DNA from: Yinghuangia soli
GTDB taxonomy: Bacteria; Actinomycetota; Actinomycetes; Streptomycetales; Streptomycetaceae
DNA: 64,000 nucleotides
Assembly (NCBI RefSeq): GCF_021502675.1
Contig: NZ_JAKFHA010000045.1
Location: forward strand, 1 to 64,000
Direction: 5' to 3'
The notes under the pieces are model-generated. The model was not told the DNA's origin and did not search any database. It was given only the letters and a program-made list of their open reading frames with translations. Each line of letters begins with the position of its first letter. Position 1 is the stretch's first letter. A program made the translations under genes and the position numbers. This document shows, piece after piece, positions 35,920 through 45,400 of this stretch.

Positions 35920-36288
35920 TTCTTCCCGCCCCCTGACGGAATGACCCCACCCGGACCGGTCGGCCCGGACGCCCCCACGGCTACTTCGGGTCGGACGCCT
36001 TTGTCCGCGATCGCACCGCGCCCCGGTGGGACGCCCCCGCCGCCGGGCACCGGAAGGATCGACGGTTCCGGTGCCTGCCGTACCCGGGGCCGGGCCACGC
36101 GCTGCGTGGCCGGTCCTACCGCTTCGACCGGATGGTTGGGGGCTTTTGGCGCAGTCGTGACCGGAATCACTTGGGCTTTCCGGTGATTCATCCGGGATGC
36201 CCGGGCCTGTCCGAAGACCGTCCCAAGATCCGTACCGGCCGATCCCGTCCGTCCGGCCCGTGGGGCGGATCACGGTAACCTCGACCCC
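35920..36288. other. Divergent intergenic region
   Basis: About 370 bases between the PASTA gene (leftward) and the Nif3-like gene (rightward). No ORF with good coding bias was found; open frames here are shadows. It should hold both promoters. No clear -10/-35 pair or palindrome stands out. Confidence 0.4.
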
Positions 36289-37119
36289 GTGCCCAAGCTC
36301 TCCGACGTCCTCGCCACGCTGCACCGGCTCTACGACCCCCAGTGGGCGGAGTCCTGGGACGCGGTCGGCCTGGTCTGCGGAGATCCGGACGCCGAGGTCC
36401 GCAAGGTGATGTTCGCCGTCGACCCCGTGCAGGCGGTCGCCGACGAGGCCCTCGCCTGGGGGGCCGACCTGCTGGTCACCCACCACCCGCTCTTCCTGCG
36501 CGGCGTGCACTCGGTCGCGGCCACCGGCTTCAAGGGCCGCGTCGTGCACAGCCTCATCAAGGGCGACTGCGCGCTCGCCGTCGCGCACACCAACGCCGAC
36601 TCCGCCGACCCCGGCGTCTCGGACGCCCTGGCCGCCGCGCTCGGCCTGACCGTCACCGGGCCGCTCGACCCCAGCGCCGCCGACCCCGCGGGCTGCCGCG
36701 GCATCGGGCGCATCGGCACGCTGCCCGAGACCGAGACCCTCGCCGCCTTCGCCGCCCGGGCCGCCAAAGCGCTGCCCGCCACCGCGGCCGGGCTGCGGGT
36801 GGCCGGCGACCCGGACCGGCCGGTGCGTACCGTCGCGGTCTGCGGGGGCGCCGGCGACAGCCTCTTCGCCGCGGCCCGCCGCAGCGGCGCCGACGTCTAC
36901 CTCACCGCGGACCTGCGCCACCACCCGGCATCCGAGGCCCTCGAAGCCGGCAGCCCCGCGCTGGTCGACGCGGCCCACTGGGCCACCGAGTGGCCGTGGC
37001 TCGACCAGGCCGCCCGGGAACTGGCGGCCGCACTGGCCGCATCCGGGGCTACGGTGGAGACGTACGTCTCACGACTGGCCACCGACCCGTGGGCCTTCCA
37101 CGTGCCGAGCACCACCTGA
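36289..37119 (+). CDS. Nif3-like dinuclear metal center protein (YbgI/DUF34 family)
   Basis: 276 residues from a GTG at 36289. It starts with the family form PKLSDVLATLHRLYDPQWAE and contains the metal-ligand motifs DLLVTHHPLFLRG and VAHTNADSADPGVSDALAAA, with the C-terminal ADVYLTADLRHHPASEALEA and LVDAAHWATEWPW. It binds two metal ions. DUF34 proteins are widely conserved and may act as GTP cyclohydrolase I-like hydrolases or metal insertases; the reaction is unsettled. Here it opens a conserved Streptomyces operon with the zinc-ribbon and RNase H/phosphatase genes. Confidence 0.9.
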   Translation: MPKLSDVLATLHRLYDPQWAESWDAVGLVCGDPDAEVRKVMFAVDPVQAVADEALAWGADLLVTHHPLFLRGVHSVAATGFKGRVVHSLIKGDCALAVAHTNADSADPGVSDALAAALGLTVTGPLDPSAADPAGCRGIGRIGTLPETETLAAFAARAAKALPATAAGLRVAGDPDRPVRTVAVCGGAGDSLFAAARRSGADVYLTADLRHHPASEALEAGSPALVDAAHWATEWPWLDQAARELAAALAASGATVETYVSRLATDPWAFHVPSTT

Positions 37120-37233
37120 GCGCCCCCTCGACCGCCCCGCGAGCCCGCCCGGCCGCCCCACCCCGGTCCGTCCGGAGGGGCCCGGACCGGATCCGGACCT
37201 CGCGAAGAACCTTCCGTGCATAAGGAGATCCCG

Positions 37234-37977
37234 CTGAACGCCGCGCCCGCCGACCAGCACCGCCTGCTCGACCTGCAGGCCCTCGACTCGCGTCTGGACC
37301 GGCTGGCCCACCGCCGCCGGACGCTTCCCGAGCACGAGGAGATCGACCGCCTCGGCGGCCGCCTCAACACCCTGCGCGACCTCGTCGTCGCGGCGCAGAC
37401 CGAGGACAGCGACGCGGCGCGCGAGCAGACCAAGGCCGAGCAGGACGTCGACCAGGTCCGCACCCGCGCCGCCCGCGACCAGCAGCGCCTCGACTCCGGG
37501 CAGGTCAACTCGCCCAAGGAGCTGGAGAACCTGCAGCGCGAGATCACCTCGCTGGCCAAGCGGCAGGGCGACCTCGAAGAGGTCGTCCTGGAGGTCATGG
37601 AGCGCCGCGAGGAGATCCAGGGTCGGCTCGCCGGGCTGGTCGAGGAGCGCGACGCCGCCGAGGCCGAGCGCAACGCCGCCGCCGAGCGCCGGGACGCCGC
37701 GATCACCGAGATCGACGCGGAGAGCGCGGGCGACACCAAGCAGCGCGACGTGGTCGCCGCCGCGGTGCCCGGCGACCTGCTGGCGCTGTACGAGAAGATC
37801 CGCGGCCAGCAGCACGGCGTCGGCGCGGCCGCGCTGTACCAGCGCCGCTGCGAGGGCTGCCGCCTGGAGCTGGGCATCACCGACCTGAACGCGATCCGCG
37901 CGGCCGCGCCCGACGCGATCGTGCGCTGCGACAACTGCCGCCGGATCCTCGTCCGCACCGCAGAGTCGGGCCTTTGA
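37234..37977 (+). CDS. Coiled-coil C4 zinc-ribbon protein with apparent CTG start
   Basis: 247 residues if translation starts at CTG 37234. AAGGAG (37222-37227) lies six bases before it, and Streptomyces homologues are known to begin M-N-A-A-P-A-D-Q, matching the codons after this CTG. An in-frame GTG at 37216 precedes that ribosome binding site and would include it in the coding sequence. The body is a long antiparallel coiled coil (about 20-175), ending in a zinc ribbon (CEGCRLELG, then RCDNCRRIL). Such proteins resemble DksA- or HP0958-type hairpins, but no function is established. Its stop overlaps the next gene's TTG (TTGA). Confidence 0.85.
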   Translation: MNAAPADQHRLLDLQALDSRLDRLAHRRRTLPEHEEIDRLGGRLNTLRDLVVAAQTEDSDAAREQTKAEQDVDQVRTRAARDQQRLDSGQVNSPKELENLQREITSLAKRQGDLEEVVLEVMERREEIQGRLAGLVEERDAAEAERNAAAERRDAAITEIDAESAGDTKQRDVVAAAVPGDLLALYEKIRGQQHGVGAAALYQRRCEGCRLELGITDLNAIRAAAPDAIVRCDNCRRILVRTAESGL

Positions 37978-39146
37978 GCACCCGCGGGTTCATCGTCGAG
38001 GCGGACGGCGGCTCGCGCGGCAACCCCGGCCCTGCGGCGTACGGCGCGCTCGTCCGCGATGCGGCGACCGGCGAGGTCCTGTGGGAGGCGGGCAAGTCCA
38101 TCGGCAAGGCGACCAACAACGTCGCCGAGTACGAGGGCGTCCTGGCCGGGCTGCGCGCCGCGTTCGCGCTGGACCCCGCGGCGCCGGTCGAGGTGCGCGC
38201 CGACTCCAAGCTCGTGGTCGAGCAGATGTCCGGACGCTGGAAGATCAAGCACCCGGACATGCGCGACCTCGCCGAGGAGGCCCGCGCGGTCTACCCGCCG
38301 GGGCAGGTCAAGTACACCTGGGTGCCGCGCGAGAAGAACAAGCACGCGGACCGGCTCGCCAACGAAGCCATGGACCTTGCCGCCAAGGGCCTGGAGTGGA
38401 CGCCGAAGACGCCGGCGGCCGCAGTGCCCGAGGACGCCGCCGGCATAGTCGGCGACGCGGAGGGCGAGACCGCCGCGCCGGCCGTCCCGCCGCCCGCCGG
38501 CTGGGGCCCCGACCTCGGCACCCCGACCACCCTCGTCCTGCTCCGGCACGGCGAGACCGCGCTGACCCCGCAGAAGCGCTTCTCCGGATCCGGCGAGGGC
38601 CACGACCCGGACCTGTCCGAGCGCGGCCGCTGGCAGGCCGAGCGCGCCGCGGACCTGCTGGCCGCGCGCGGCACGATCCAGGCGGTCGTGACGTCGCCGC
38701 TGGCCCGCTGCCGGCAGACCGCGGAGGCCGCGGCCCGCCGGCTCGGACTCCAGGTGCGGGTCGAAGAGGGCTTCCGGGAAACCGACTTCGGTGCCTGGGA
38801 AGGCCTGACCTTCGGCGAGGTGCGGGAGCGCTGGCCGGACGAGCTGTCCGCGTGGCTGGTGTCCCCGGACGCCGCGCCGCCGGGCGGCGAGAGCTTCACC
38901 GAGGTGGCCCGCCGCGTCGTCCTGGCGCGCGAGAAGGTCCTGGCCCGCTACCCGGCCAAGACCGTCCTGGTGGTCACCCACGTGACGCCGATCAAGACGC
39001 TGGTCCGCCTCGCCCTCGACGCCCCGGCGCAGTCGATGTTCCGCATGGAGCTGTCCGCGGCCGCGATCACCGCGATCAACTGGTGGGCGGACGGCAACGC
39101 GTCGCTGCGCGTCTTCAACGACACGTCGCATCTGCGCGAGCAGTAA
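37974..39146 (+). CDS. Bifunctional RNase HI / histidine (acid) phosphatase
   Basis: 390 residues from a TTG at 37974 overlapping the previous stop. The N-terminal RNase HI domain (1-140) shows EADGGSRGNPGPAAYGALV (Asp10), NNVAEYEGVLAGL (catalytic Glu), VRADSKLVVEQM (Asp) and HADRLANEAMD. A linker of about 35 residues leads to a histidine-phosphatase domain (about 185-385) with LLRHGETALT carrying the catalytic His and a second His in VVTHVTPIK. The mycobacterial homologue degrades RNA in RNA/DNA hybrids and has alpha-ribazole-type phosphatase activity linked to cobalamin. It is the last gene of the Nif3 operon. Confidence 0.93.
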   Translation: MSTRGFIVEADGGSRGNPGPAAYGALVRDAATGEVLWEAGKSIGKATNNVAEYEGVLAGLRAAFALDPAAPVEVRADSKLVVEQMSGRWKIKHPDMRDLAEEARAVYPPGQVKYTWVPREKNKHADRLANEAMDLAAKGLEWTPKTPAAAVPEDAAGIVGDAEGETAAPAVPPPAGWGPDLGTPTTLVLLRHGETALTPQKRFSGSGEGHDPDLSERGRWQAERAADLLAARGTIQAVVTSPLARCRQTAEAAARRLGLQVRVEEGFRETDFGAWEGLTFGEVRERWPDELSAWLVSPDAAPPGGESFTEVARRVVLAREKVLARYPAKTVLVVTHVTPIKTLVRLALDAPAQSMFRMELSAAAITAINWWADGNASLRVFNDTSHLREQ

Positions 39147-39172
39147 GCCCCCGGGTTTTTCGAGCAGACGCG

Positions 39173-39206
39173 ATGCGGGGCACGGCCGTCCGGCCGTGCC
39201 CCGCAT
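39173..39206. terminator. Bidirectional hairpin terminator
   Basis: A 16-bp perfect stem (39173-39188 with 39191-39206) with only two central bases lies between the convergent RNase H/phosphatase and YaaA genes, preceded by TTTTT at 39156-39160. Confidence 0.75.
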
Positions 39207-39264
39207 GCGTGCCCGCCCTTGTGGCCCGGGCCGAAATCGCCACCGGGCCGGTACCGGCCCGGGC

Positions 39265-40062
39265 TCAGATCTCCGAGACCACCACGTCCAGCCCCCACGC
39301 CGCATTGCGCTTCGCGGGCGGCGCGGTCTCGACCGTCCAGCCCAGATCGCGCAGCGCGTCGGCGAGTTCGGCCGGCGTCGCCGGGTCGGCGCCCGCCTCG
39401 AGCAGCTGCCGGGTCAGGCGCCCCTTGGTGGCCTTGTTGAAGTGGCTGACCACCGACCGCCGCACGACGCCGTCCACGGTGCGCTCGTGCAGCACGCGTA
39501 CCGTCGCGGTCCGCGCCGCGACCGCCCCCGCGGGCCGCCAGGCAGGCGTGTAGGCCGACGACCGCAGGTCCAGGACCAGCCGGTCGCCCGCGAGTTCGGT
39601 CAGCGGCTTGTCCATCGCGGTACGCCACATCGCGGGCAGCCCGCCCAGCCCCGGCAGCCGTACGCCCATCGACAGGCGGTACGGCGGGATCCGGTCGGCC
39701 GGCCGCAGCGCGCCCCACAGCCCCGAGAAGACCAGCACGCTGCGGTTCGCCCGCTGCGCCGCCGCGCCCTTCAGCGTCCCGAGCCCGAGCGCGTCGTACA
39801 GGACACCCGTGTACAGCTCGGAGACGGGCAGCGCGGACGCCTCCCGCAGCTCCAGATTGCGCAGCACCTCGCCGCGCAGCTTCGGCCCGAGGCCGAGCGC
39901 CTCCAGGACCTTCAACTCGTCGCCCTCGCACAGCGTGATCAGCGAATCGATCACGAGCTCCCGCGTCGCGGTCAGCTCCGGCAGGGAGAGCCCGGCAAGG
40001 TCGAGGGCCGGGCCGGAGCCCTCGGCGGCCTTGCCTTCCGAGGGCGGCAGCAGGACGAGCAC
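39265..40062 (-). CDS. yaaA: YaaA-family peroxide stress protein
   Basis: 265 residues from a GTG at 40062 with GGGAG eight bases upstream. It starts VLVLLPPSEGKA, the family hallmark, followed by LYTGVLYDALGL, VLVFSGLWGALRPADRIPPY and YRLSMGVRLPGL, and ends with SHFNKATKGRLTRQLLE. E. coli YaaA lowers free intracellular iron and protects DNA and protein under peroxide stress; the fold includes a DNA-binding helix-hairpin-helix. It is divergent from the ribonuclease gene across 117 bases. Confidence 0.9.
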   Translation of the reverse strand: MLVLLPPSEGKAAEGSGPALDLAGLSLPELTATRELVIDSLITLCEGDELKVLEALGLGPKLRGEVLRNLELREASALPVSELYTGVLYDALGLGTLKGAAAQRANRSVLVFSGLWGALRPADRIPPYRLSMGVRLPGLGGLPAMWRTAMDKPLTELAGDRLVLDLRSSAYTPAWRPAGAVAARTATVRVLHERTVDGVVRRSVVSHFNKATKGRLTRQLLEAGADPATPAELADALRDLGWTVETAPPAKRNAAWGLDVVVSEI

Positions 40063-40179
40063 GGACGGGACTCCCAGGGACGACGCGGACGAGTGCGCCC
40101 CTACCTTATGACGCGCCCGGGCCCGGTAAACGCAGGCAAATTCGGCCATTTGATGACCAACGCCCCTAAGCTCGGCCAT

Positions 40180-41622
40180 GTGCCCCGACGCAATATGCAT
40201 CTGCAGGCCGCCGACGGTGCGCGGCTCCGCGCCGGATTCGCCGCCCTGCGAGCCGACCTCAACCTGCCGGACGCCTTCCCGCGCGCGGCCGTCGCCGAAG
40301 CCGAGCAGGCCACCCCGCGCCTGACCGGACGCGACGCGACGGACCTGCCGTTCCTCACCGTCGACCCGGCCGATTCCATGGACCTGGACCAGGCCATGCA
40401 CCTGGAACGCACCGGCACCGGCTACCGCGTCCACTACGCCATCGCCGACGTCGCGTCCTGGGTGGTGCCGGGCGGTGCGATCGACACCGAGGCGATGAAG
40501 CGCGTCGAGACCCTCTACCTCCCCGACGGGCGCATCCCGCTGCACCCGCCCGCACTCTCCGAGCATGCCGCGAGCCTGCTGCCCGGCCAGGACTGCCCCG
40601 CGCTCCTGTGGATCCTCGACCTCGACGCCGACGGCGAACTGGTCGGCACCGACGTGCAGCGCGCCACGGTGCGCAGCCGCCGCCGCTTCGACTACACCGA
40701 AGTCCAGGGCCTCATCGACACCGGCACCGCCGAGGAACCCCTGGCCCTCCTCCGCGAGATCGGCCTCCTGCGCGAGCGCATCGAACGCGAACGCGGCGGC
40801 GTCAGCCTCCCCATCCCGGAGCAGGAGATCGTCCCCCGCGGCGGCCGGAACGGCGGACGCAGCGAGACCTGGGCCCTCGAATTCCGCGCACCCCTGCCCT
40901 CCGAGGGCTGGAACGCGCAGATCTCGCTGCTCACCGGCATGGCCGCCGCCGACCTCATGACGTACGCCGGGATCGGCATCCTGCGCACCCTCCCCGCCGC
41001 GCCGACCACCGCGCTCGCCCAACTCCGCCGCGTGGCCCGCGCCCTCGACGTCGCCTGGCCGGACGGCACGCCGTACGCCGAGGTCATCCACACCCTCGAC
41101 CCGGCCCTGCCGCACCACGCCGCGTTCCTCCAGGAAGCCACCGGCCTCCTGCGCGGCGCCGGCTACACCGCCTTCGACGCGGGCGTCCCCGAACTCGCCA
41201 TGCACGCCGCGGTCGCCGACGAATACACCCACGTCACCGCCCCGCTGCGCCGCCTGGTGGACCGCTTCGCGGGCGAGATCTGCGTCAGCCTCGTGGCCGG
41301 CGCCGAGGTCCCCGACTGGGTCCTGTCGCGCCTCCCCGACCTCCCGAAGACGATGGCCGCGGGCGACCGCAAGGCCCACGAGGTCGAACGCGAGGCCGTC
41401 GACCTCGTGGAGGCCGCCGTCCTCGCGCCGCACCTCGGCGAGGAGTTCGACGCGGTGGTCGTCGACCTCGACGACAAGGGCACCGGCGGCACCGTCCAAC
41501 TCCGCACCCCCGCGGTCCGCGCGAAGTTCACCGGCACCGGCCTCAAGCTCGGCTCCACCGCGCGCGTCCGCCTGGTCGAGGCCGACGCCTCGAAGCGCCG
41601 CGTGCGTTTCGCCCCGGCCTGA
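40180..41622 (+). CDS. RNB-domain (RNase II/R family) 3'-5' exoribonuclease
   Basis: 480 residues from a GTG at 40180 (the opening PRRNMHLQ matches homologues). The RNB catalytic core begins DLPFLTVDPADSMDLDQAMH, where the clustered Asp residues hold magnesium. YRVHYAIADVASWVVPGG, LYLPDGRIPLHPPALSEHA and the C-terminal YTHVTAPLRRLVDRF follow. The N-terminal cold-shock domains and most of the S1 domain of RNase R are absent, so it is the short actinobacterial form. It degrades single-stranded RNA processively. The RNase P RNA gene follows directly. Confidence 0.9.
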   Translation: MPRRNMHLQAADGARLRAGFAALRADLNLPDAFPRAAVAEAEQATPRLTGRDATDLPFLTVDPADSMDLDQAMHLERTGTGYRVHYAIADVASWVVPGGAIDTEAMKRVETLYLPDGRIPLHPPALSEHAASLLPGQDCPALLWILDLDADGELVGTDVQRATVRSRRRFDYTEVQGLIDTGTAEEPLALLREIGLLRERIERERGGVSLPIPEQEIVPRGGRNGGRSETWALEFRAPLPSEGWNAQISLLTGMAAADLMTYAGIGILRTLPAAPTTALAQLRRVARALDVAWPDGTPYAEVIHTLDPALPHHAAFLQEATGLLRGAGYTAFDAGVPELAMHAAVADEYTHVTAPLRRLVDRFAGEICVSLVAGAEVPDWVLSRLPDLPKTMAAGDRKAHEVEREAVDLVEAAVLAPHLGEEFDAVVVDLDDKGTGGTVQLRTPAVRAKFTGTGLKLGSTARVRLVEADASKRRVRFAPA

Positions 41623-41640
41623 CCGATAGGCTGGCCGTAC

Positions 41641-42050
41641 GGCGGAAGAGCCGGCCGGGCGGCCGCGTCGGGACCCACGGGTCCCGCCGAGGAACGTCCG
41701 GGCTCCGAAGGGCAGGGTGGTGGGTAACGCCCACCTGGGGTGACCCACGGGACAGTGCCACAGAAAACAGACCGCCAGGAGTCCTCGGACCCCTGGTAAG
41801 GGTGAAACGGTGGTGTAAGAGACCACCAGTGCCCGAGGTGACTCGGGCAGCTAGGTAAACCCCACCCGGAGCAAGGTCAAAAGGGAGCCTCCGGGCTCCT
41901 GCGCAGGCGATCGAGGGCGGCCCGCCCGAGCCTGCGGGTAGACCGCTAGAGGCCGGCGGCAACGCCGGCCGTAGATGGATGGCCGCCTCCGCGCGGGCCG
42001 CAAGGCCCCCGCGAGACAAAACCCGGCGTACAGGCCGACTCTTCCGCCGC
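41641..42050 (+). ncRNA. rnpB: RNase P RNA, bacterial class A
   Basis: The conserved P4/J core is plain: GAGGAACGTCCGGGCTCC near 41688-41705, the ACAGTGCCACAGAAAACAGACC-type stretch (41753-41774), GGTAAGGGTGAAACGGTG, and AGGTAAACCCCACC. The 3' universal motif runs through GTAGATGGATGG and ends with ACAAAACCCGGCGTACAGGC. P1 is formed by GGAAGAG at the 5' end and CTCTTCC at the 3' end (around 41643 and 42039). It is about 410 nt, normal for actinobacteria. It is the catalytic RNA that trims tRNA 5' leaders. Ends are placed from P1 pairing, accurate to a few bases. Confidence 0.97.
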
Positions 42051-42052
42051 CA

Positions 42053-42108
42053 GCCGAAGGCTAGGCCTCTGACCTACATAAATGTAGGTCAGAGGCCTAG
42101 CCTTCGGC
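42053..42108 (+). terminator. 27-bp-stem terminator after rnpB
   Basis: The arms 42053-42079 and 42082-42108 are exact inverted repeats of 27 bases around two central A residues, starting only a few bases after the rnpB 3' end. The centre (ACCTACATAAATGTAGGT) is AT-rich against a GC-rich base. It will stop transcription in either direction and may define the RNA's 3' end. Confidence 0.85.
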
Positions 42109-42212
42109 CGTAATTGACTGTGGGTAGCGGCCCTTGTCGGTGCGCCAACGGTGCGCGGGCACCGGTCGACCGGTTCAGGAAGGCACACAGACCCTGCCGC
42201 CGGCCGTTCCGG

Positions 42213-42452
42213 CTATTCGGCCACGTCTCGTGAGGGCGCATCGGCCGGGACATACTCCGTGGCCACCGGTGAATCATCCCAGAATACCCAGATTCGTCCG
42301 CAAACAGGGCATCGCAGTGCCAGAGTTGCTTTTCCGAAAAGCAGGACGGGGTCGGAATTCACCTCAAAATCCGCGCGCGCCAGCATCAGCATGCTCTGCT
42401 GTGGATCGTCATCGCGAATGAACTCACCGCAAGTGCACCTGATCTTGGCCAT
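42213..42452 (-). CDS. Small zinc-ribbon protein, candidate immunity protein for the RHS toxin
   Basis: 79 residues. Two Cys pairs (IRCTCGEF and LRCPVCGRIW) make a likely zinc ribbon around an acidic, hydrophobic middle. Its ATG overlaps the toxin gene's stop (TGATG at 42452-42454 on the minus strand), so it is made with the toxin. A small gene directly after a polymorphic toxin is by rule its cognate immunity gene. Base composition is less GC-rich than the rest of the operon, matching the toxin tip. No match to a named immunity family was recognised, so the role comes from position. Confidence 0.7.
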   Translation of the reverse strand: MAKIRCTCGEFIRDDDPQQSMLMLARADFEVNSDPVLLFGKATLALRCPVCGRIWVFWDDSPVATEYVPADAPSRDVAE

Positions 42453-45400
42453 CAGGACCCTCCATAGAAGACGACATCGGAAATCCTGTCACTCTTTCCC
42501 CAGCTCTCCAGCATTCTATTCACGCGGGCCAGCATATTGGGAAAGTCTGCGGCCGACAGCCCGGTATTGCTCAAGTCGACGACCACTCCTCCATTGGGAA
42601 CCTGAGAGTGCTTCTTTGCGGTGTTGGTGACTATGTTGTCGATATTGCTCGTCTGTGGAGTGTAGATGTCATATTGGACGCCATTGACGAGCAAGTCGCT
42701 GGTGGCGGTTCCTCTGGTGCCTACTGGATCACGGAGCAGTACTTGGTTTCCCTGGCCTGCCATATACTCCGCAGCGCTTACCTCGGAGGCGCTGGGTCGG
42801 GTTGCGGTAACGGTGAGACGGCCTGGCCCATTTACCGGATATGGCGCAAGTCCCGTCGGGTCGACCCAGGTCGCAGGATTTGGGACGTATCCATGCGGGT
42901 TGGGCGAAGCGCACCACCCCAGTGGGTCGGCTGACAGAAACCCGCCGGTCTCCGGATCGTAGGATCGCGCTCGATTCTGCTGCGTTGCGTTCTCGGCGTC
43001 GTAATACTGCCCAGGGGCACCCAGGGGGCATGGAAAGTCGGGCGCCGCACCGCGTTCGGGAGCTCCCCACAGCGAAGCCTCCGGGCGGTGGACAGTACCT
43101 CCGCTCGAATCGATCAGCATGATCGGGCGGGCCGCGCTGTCGGTGCCTATGAGATAGACCGAGCCACCTGACGGGCTGCAGGTACTCTGGAGAACTGCTT
43201 CCCAGGTGCCGGGCTCGTAATCCCAAGTGCGCTGTAATAGGCCGGTATTCTCTTCTGCCAGTTGCGGTCCGTCCCAAGTGAAGCTCAGGGCGGTTTCAGA
43301 GGGCCCTTTCTTGCAGCTCCGGCGGCCGAGCGGGTCGAAGTGGTAGTCCCAGCTGGCACCCGTCGGGGCTGTCGATCCCACAAGCCGGTCGTCCGCATCC
43401 CAGACGAAATGCCAGTCGAGTACCTTCCCGGAGAGCGTCCGGCGGCTGCGGCGGATGAGCCGGCCTTGAGCGTCGTGATGATAGGTGGTGCGGCCGGCAC
43501 GCCGAATGAGGGTTCCGGAAAAACGGCGATCGCCTCGGACGTCGTCTTCAGAGGCGTCCGGTCCGGTCTGCCATTCAGCGTGAATGATATTGCCGATGGA
43601 GTCGTAGGCGTAGCGTTCGGTCCAGCTTTGGGCGCGGACTGCAGTAACCCGTCCCGTGTCGTCGAGGTTGTAGGCCTTGGTGCCAGTGATGGTGTCGTCG
43701 ATGGCGGTGATGTAGCTGTCGGGGCGCCAGTGGTAGGTGCGGCGGTGGGTCTCGGTGGGACCGGAGCCAGGACTCAGGGCAGCGGTGATCTTGTCGGGGC
43801 GGGCGCCGACGATGGTGGCCTGAGCAGTGAGGCGGCCGACGGGGTCCCAATCCTGGGTGAAAGTGACGTTGTCGCCGAACTGGCGGGATATCGCACGTCC
43901 GGCTGGGTCGTAAGCGAATTCGAGAGTGTGACCCGCGGCTGTCAGCCGGACAGGTCGGCCGGCTGCGTCGTACGCCCATTCGCTGACATGTCCGGACGGG
44001 GTCTCGCGGCGGGTGCGGCGGCCGAGGAGGTCGTAGGTGTTTGCCAGGGTGCGGCCGTTGCTGGTCTCGGAAAGGATGCGGCCGCAGCGGTCGCGGGTGA
44101 AGGCCAGATCCACATCGGGGTTCACGGCGCGGGCCAGGCGTCCGGCAGGGTCGTACGTGTAGGTGGTGGTGCGGCCGGTTGCGGTGTGGACGGCCTCGAT
44201 CACGTTGTCGAACGCGTCCCGGCTGTAGGCGACTTCCTCGCCGGCGCCGTTGACCCGGGTAATGAGACGTCCGGCCGGGTCATGGACGTAGCCGAGGGTG
44301 CGGTTGTCGAAATCGGTCTCGGAGACGAGGCGGCCGACTGCGTCGTAGGCGTAATTCCAGGTGAGGTTCTGAGGGTTGGTGACGCAGGTCAGTCGCAGTT
44401 CGTTGTCGTAGGCGAAGCTGTATCGGTGGCCGTCGGGACCGGTCCTGGCGGTGGGCAGGTCGAAGGGGCCCGATTCGTATCGTGTGGTGAAACCAGCCGC
44501 GTTGAGGTGGTGGACCAGATTGCCTTCGGCGTCCCAGGTCCATGCTTCGCGGGAGCCGTCGGCGAGCTTGCGCCAGGCAGGTTTGCCTTCGACGGTGTGC
44601 GCAAGCTGCGTGATGTTCCCGAGCGGGTCTGTCGTCGTGGCAGTACGGCCGAACGCATCGCGCACCACGTGGGTGGTGTTCCCGAGCGGATCAGTGACCG
44701 CCCGCGGCAGCCCGGCCGCGTCGTAGACCATGCGTGTGACGCCGCCAAGGGGGTCGGTGATCTGCTCGAGGACGCCCTGGTCGTTGTAGGTGCAGCGGGT
44801 TTGGGCGCCCATCTCGTCGGTAGCGGTCAGCAGGTTCCCCTGCGCGTCCCAGGTGTAGCTGCGGCGGGTGCCGTCCCGGTTGATGATCTGGGTGGGGCGG
44901 CACAGCACGGGGTCGAAATCGGCGACGGTGAAAGTGGCATCGGGGCGGACGATGCCGATGAGGTTGCCTGGTCCGTCGTAGCTGAAGCGGGTGGTGTGCC
45001 CGAGGGGATCGGTGACCGCGATCCGGCGGTTGAACGCGTCCCACTCGGTGCGCGTGATGTTGCCGAGCGGGTCGGTCTCGGCGGTCACTCGGCCCAGGCG
45101 GTCCCAGGCGTAGGTGCGGACGCCGCCCAACGCATCGGTCATCGTCGTGGTCTGTGCATCGGCGTCGTAGGCGAACGTGTTGTCCATGATGCCGTCGGTA
45201 CCTACGCCGTGCAGGCAGCGGCCGGCGTCGTCGTAGGTGTACCGGTACCAGACGCTGTTCCGGTCGGTCCACGATGTGATCCGACCCGCGTCATCGTAGG
45301 CGAACACCAGCGGCCGACCAGAGGAGTTCACGACCTGGGTGACGTGGCCTGGGGCGTCATATCCGAACTGGACCAGGTCGATTGAGGCGGAGGGGTCCTC

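Noticed and set aside
43262-45385. Plus-strand open frame of 707 codons in the RHS gene
   Set aside because: It only mirrors the periodic YD repeats; the translated repeats (VG/VV rich) have no known family.
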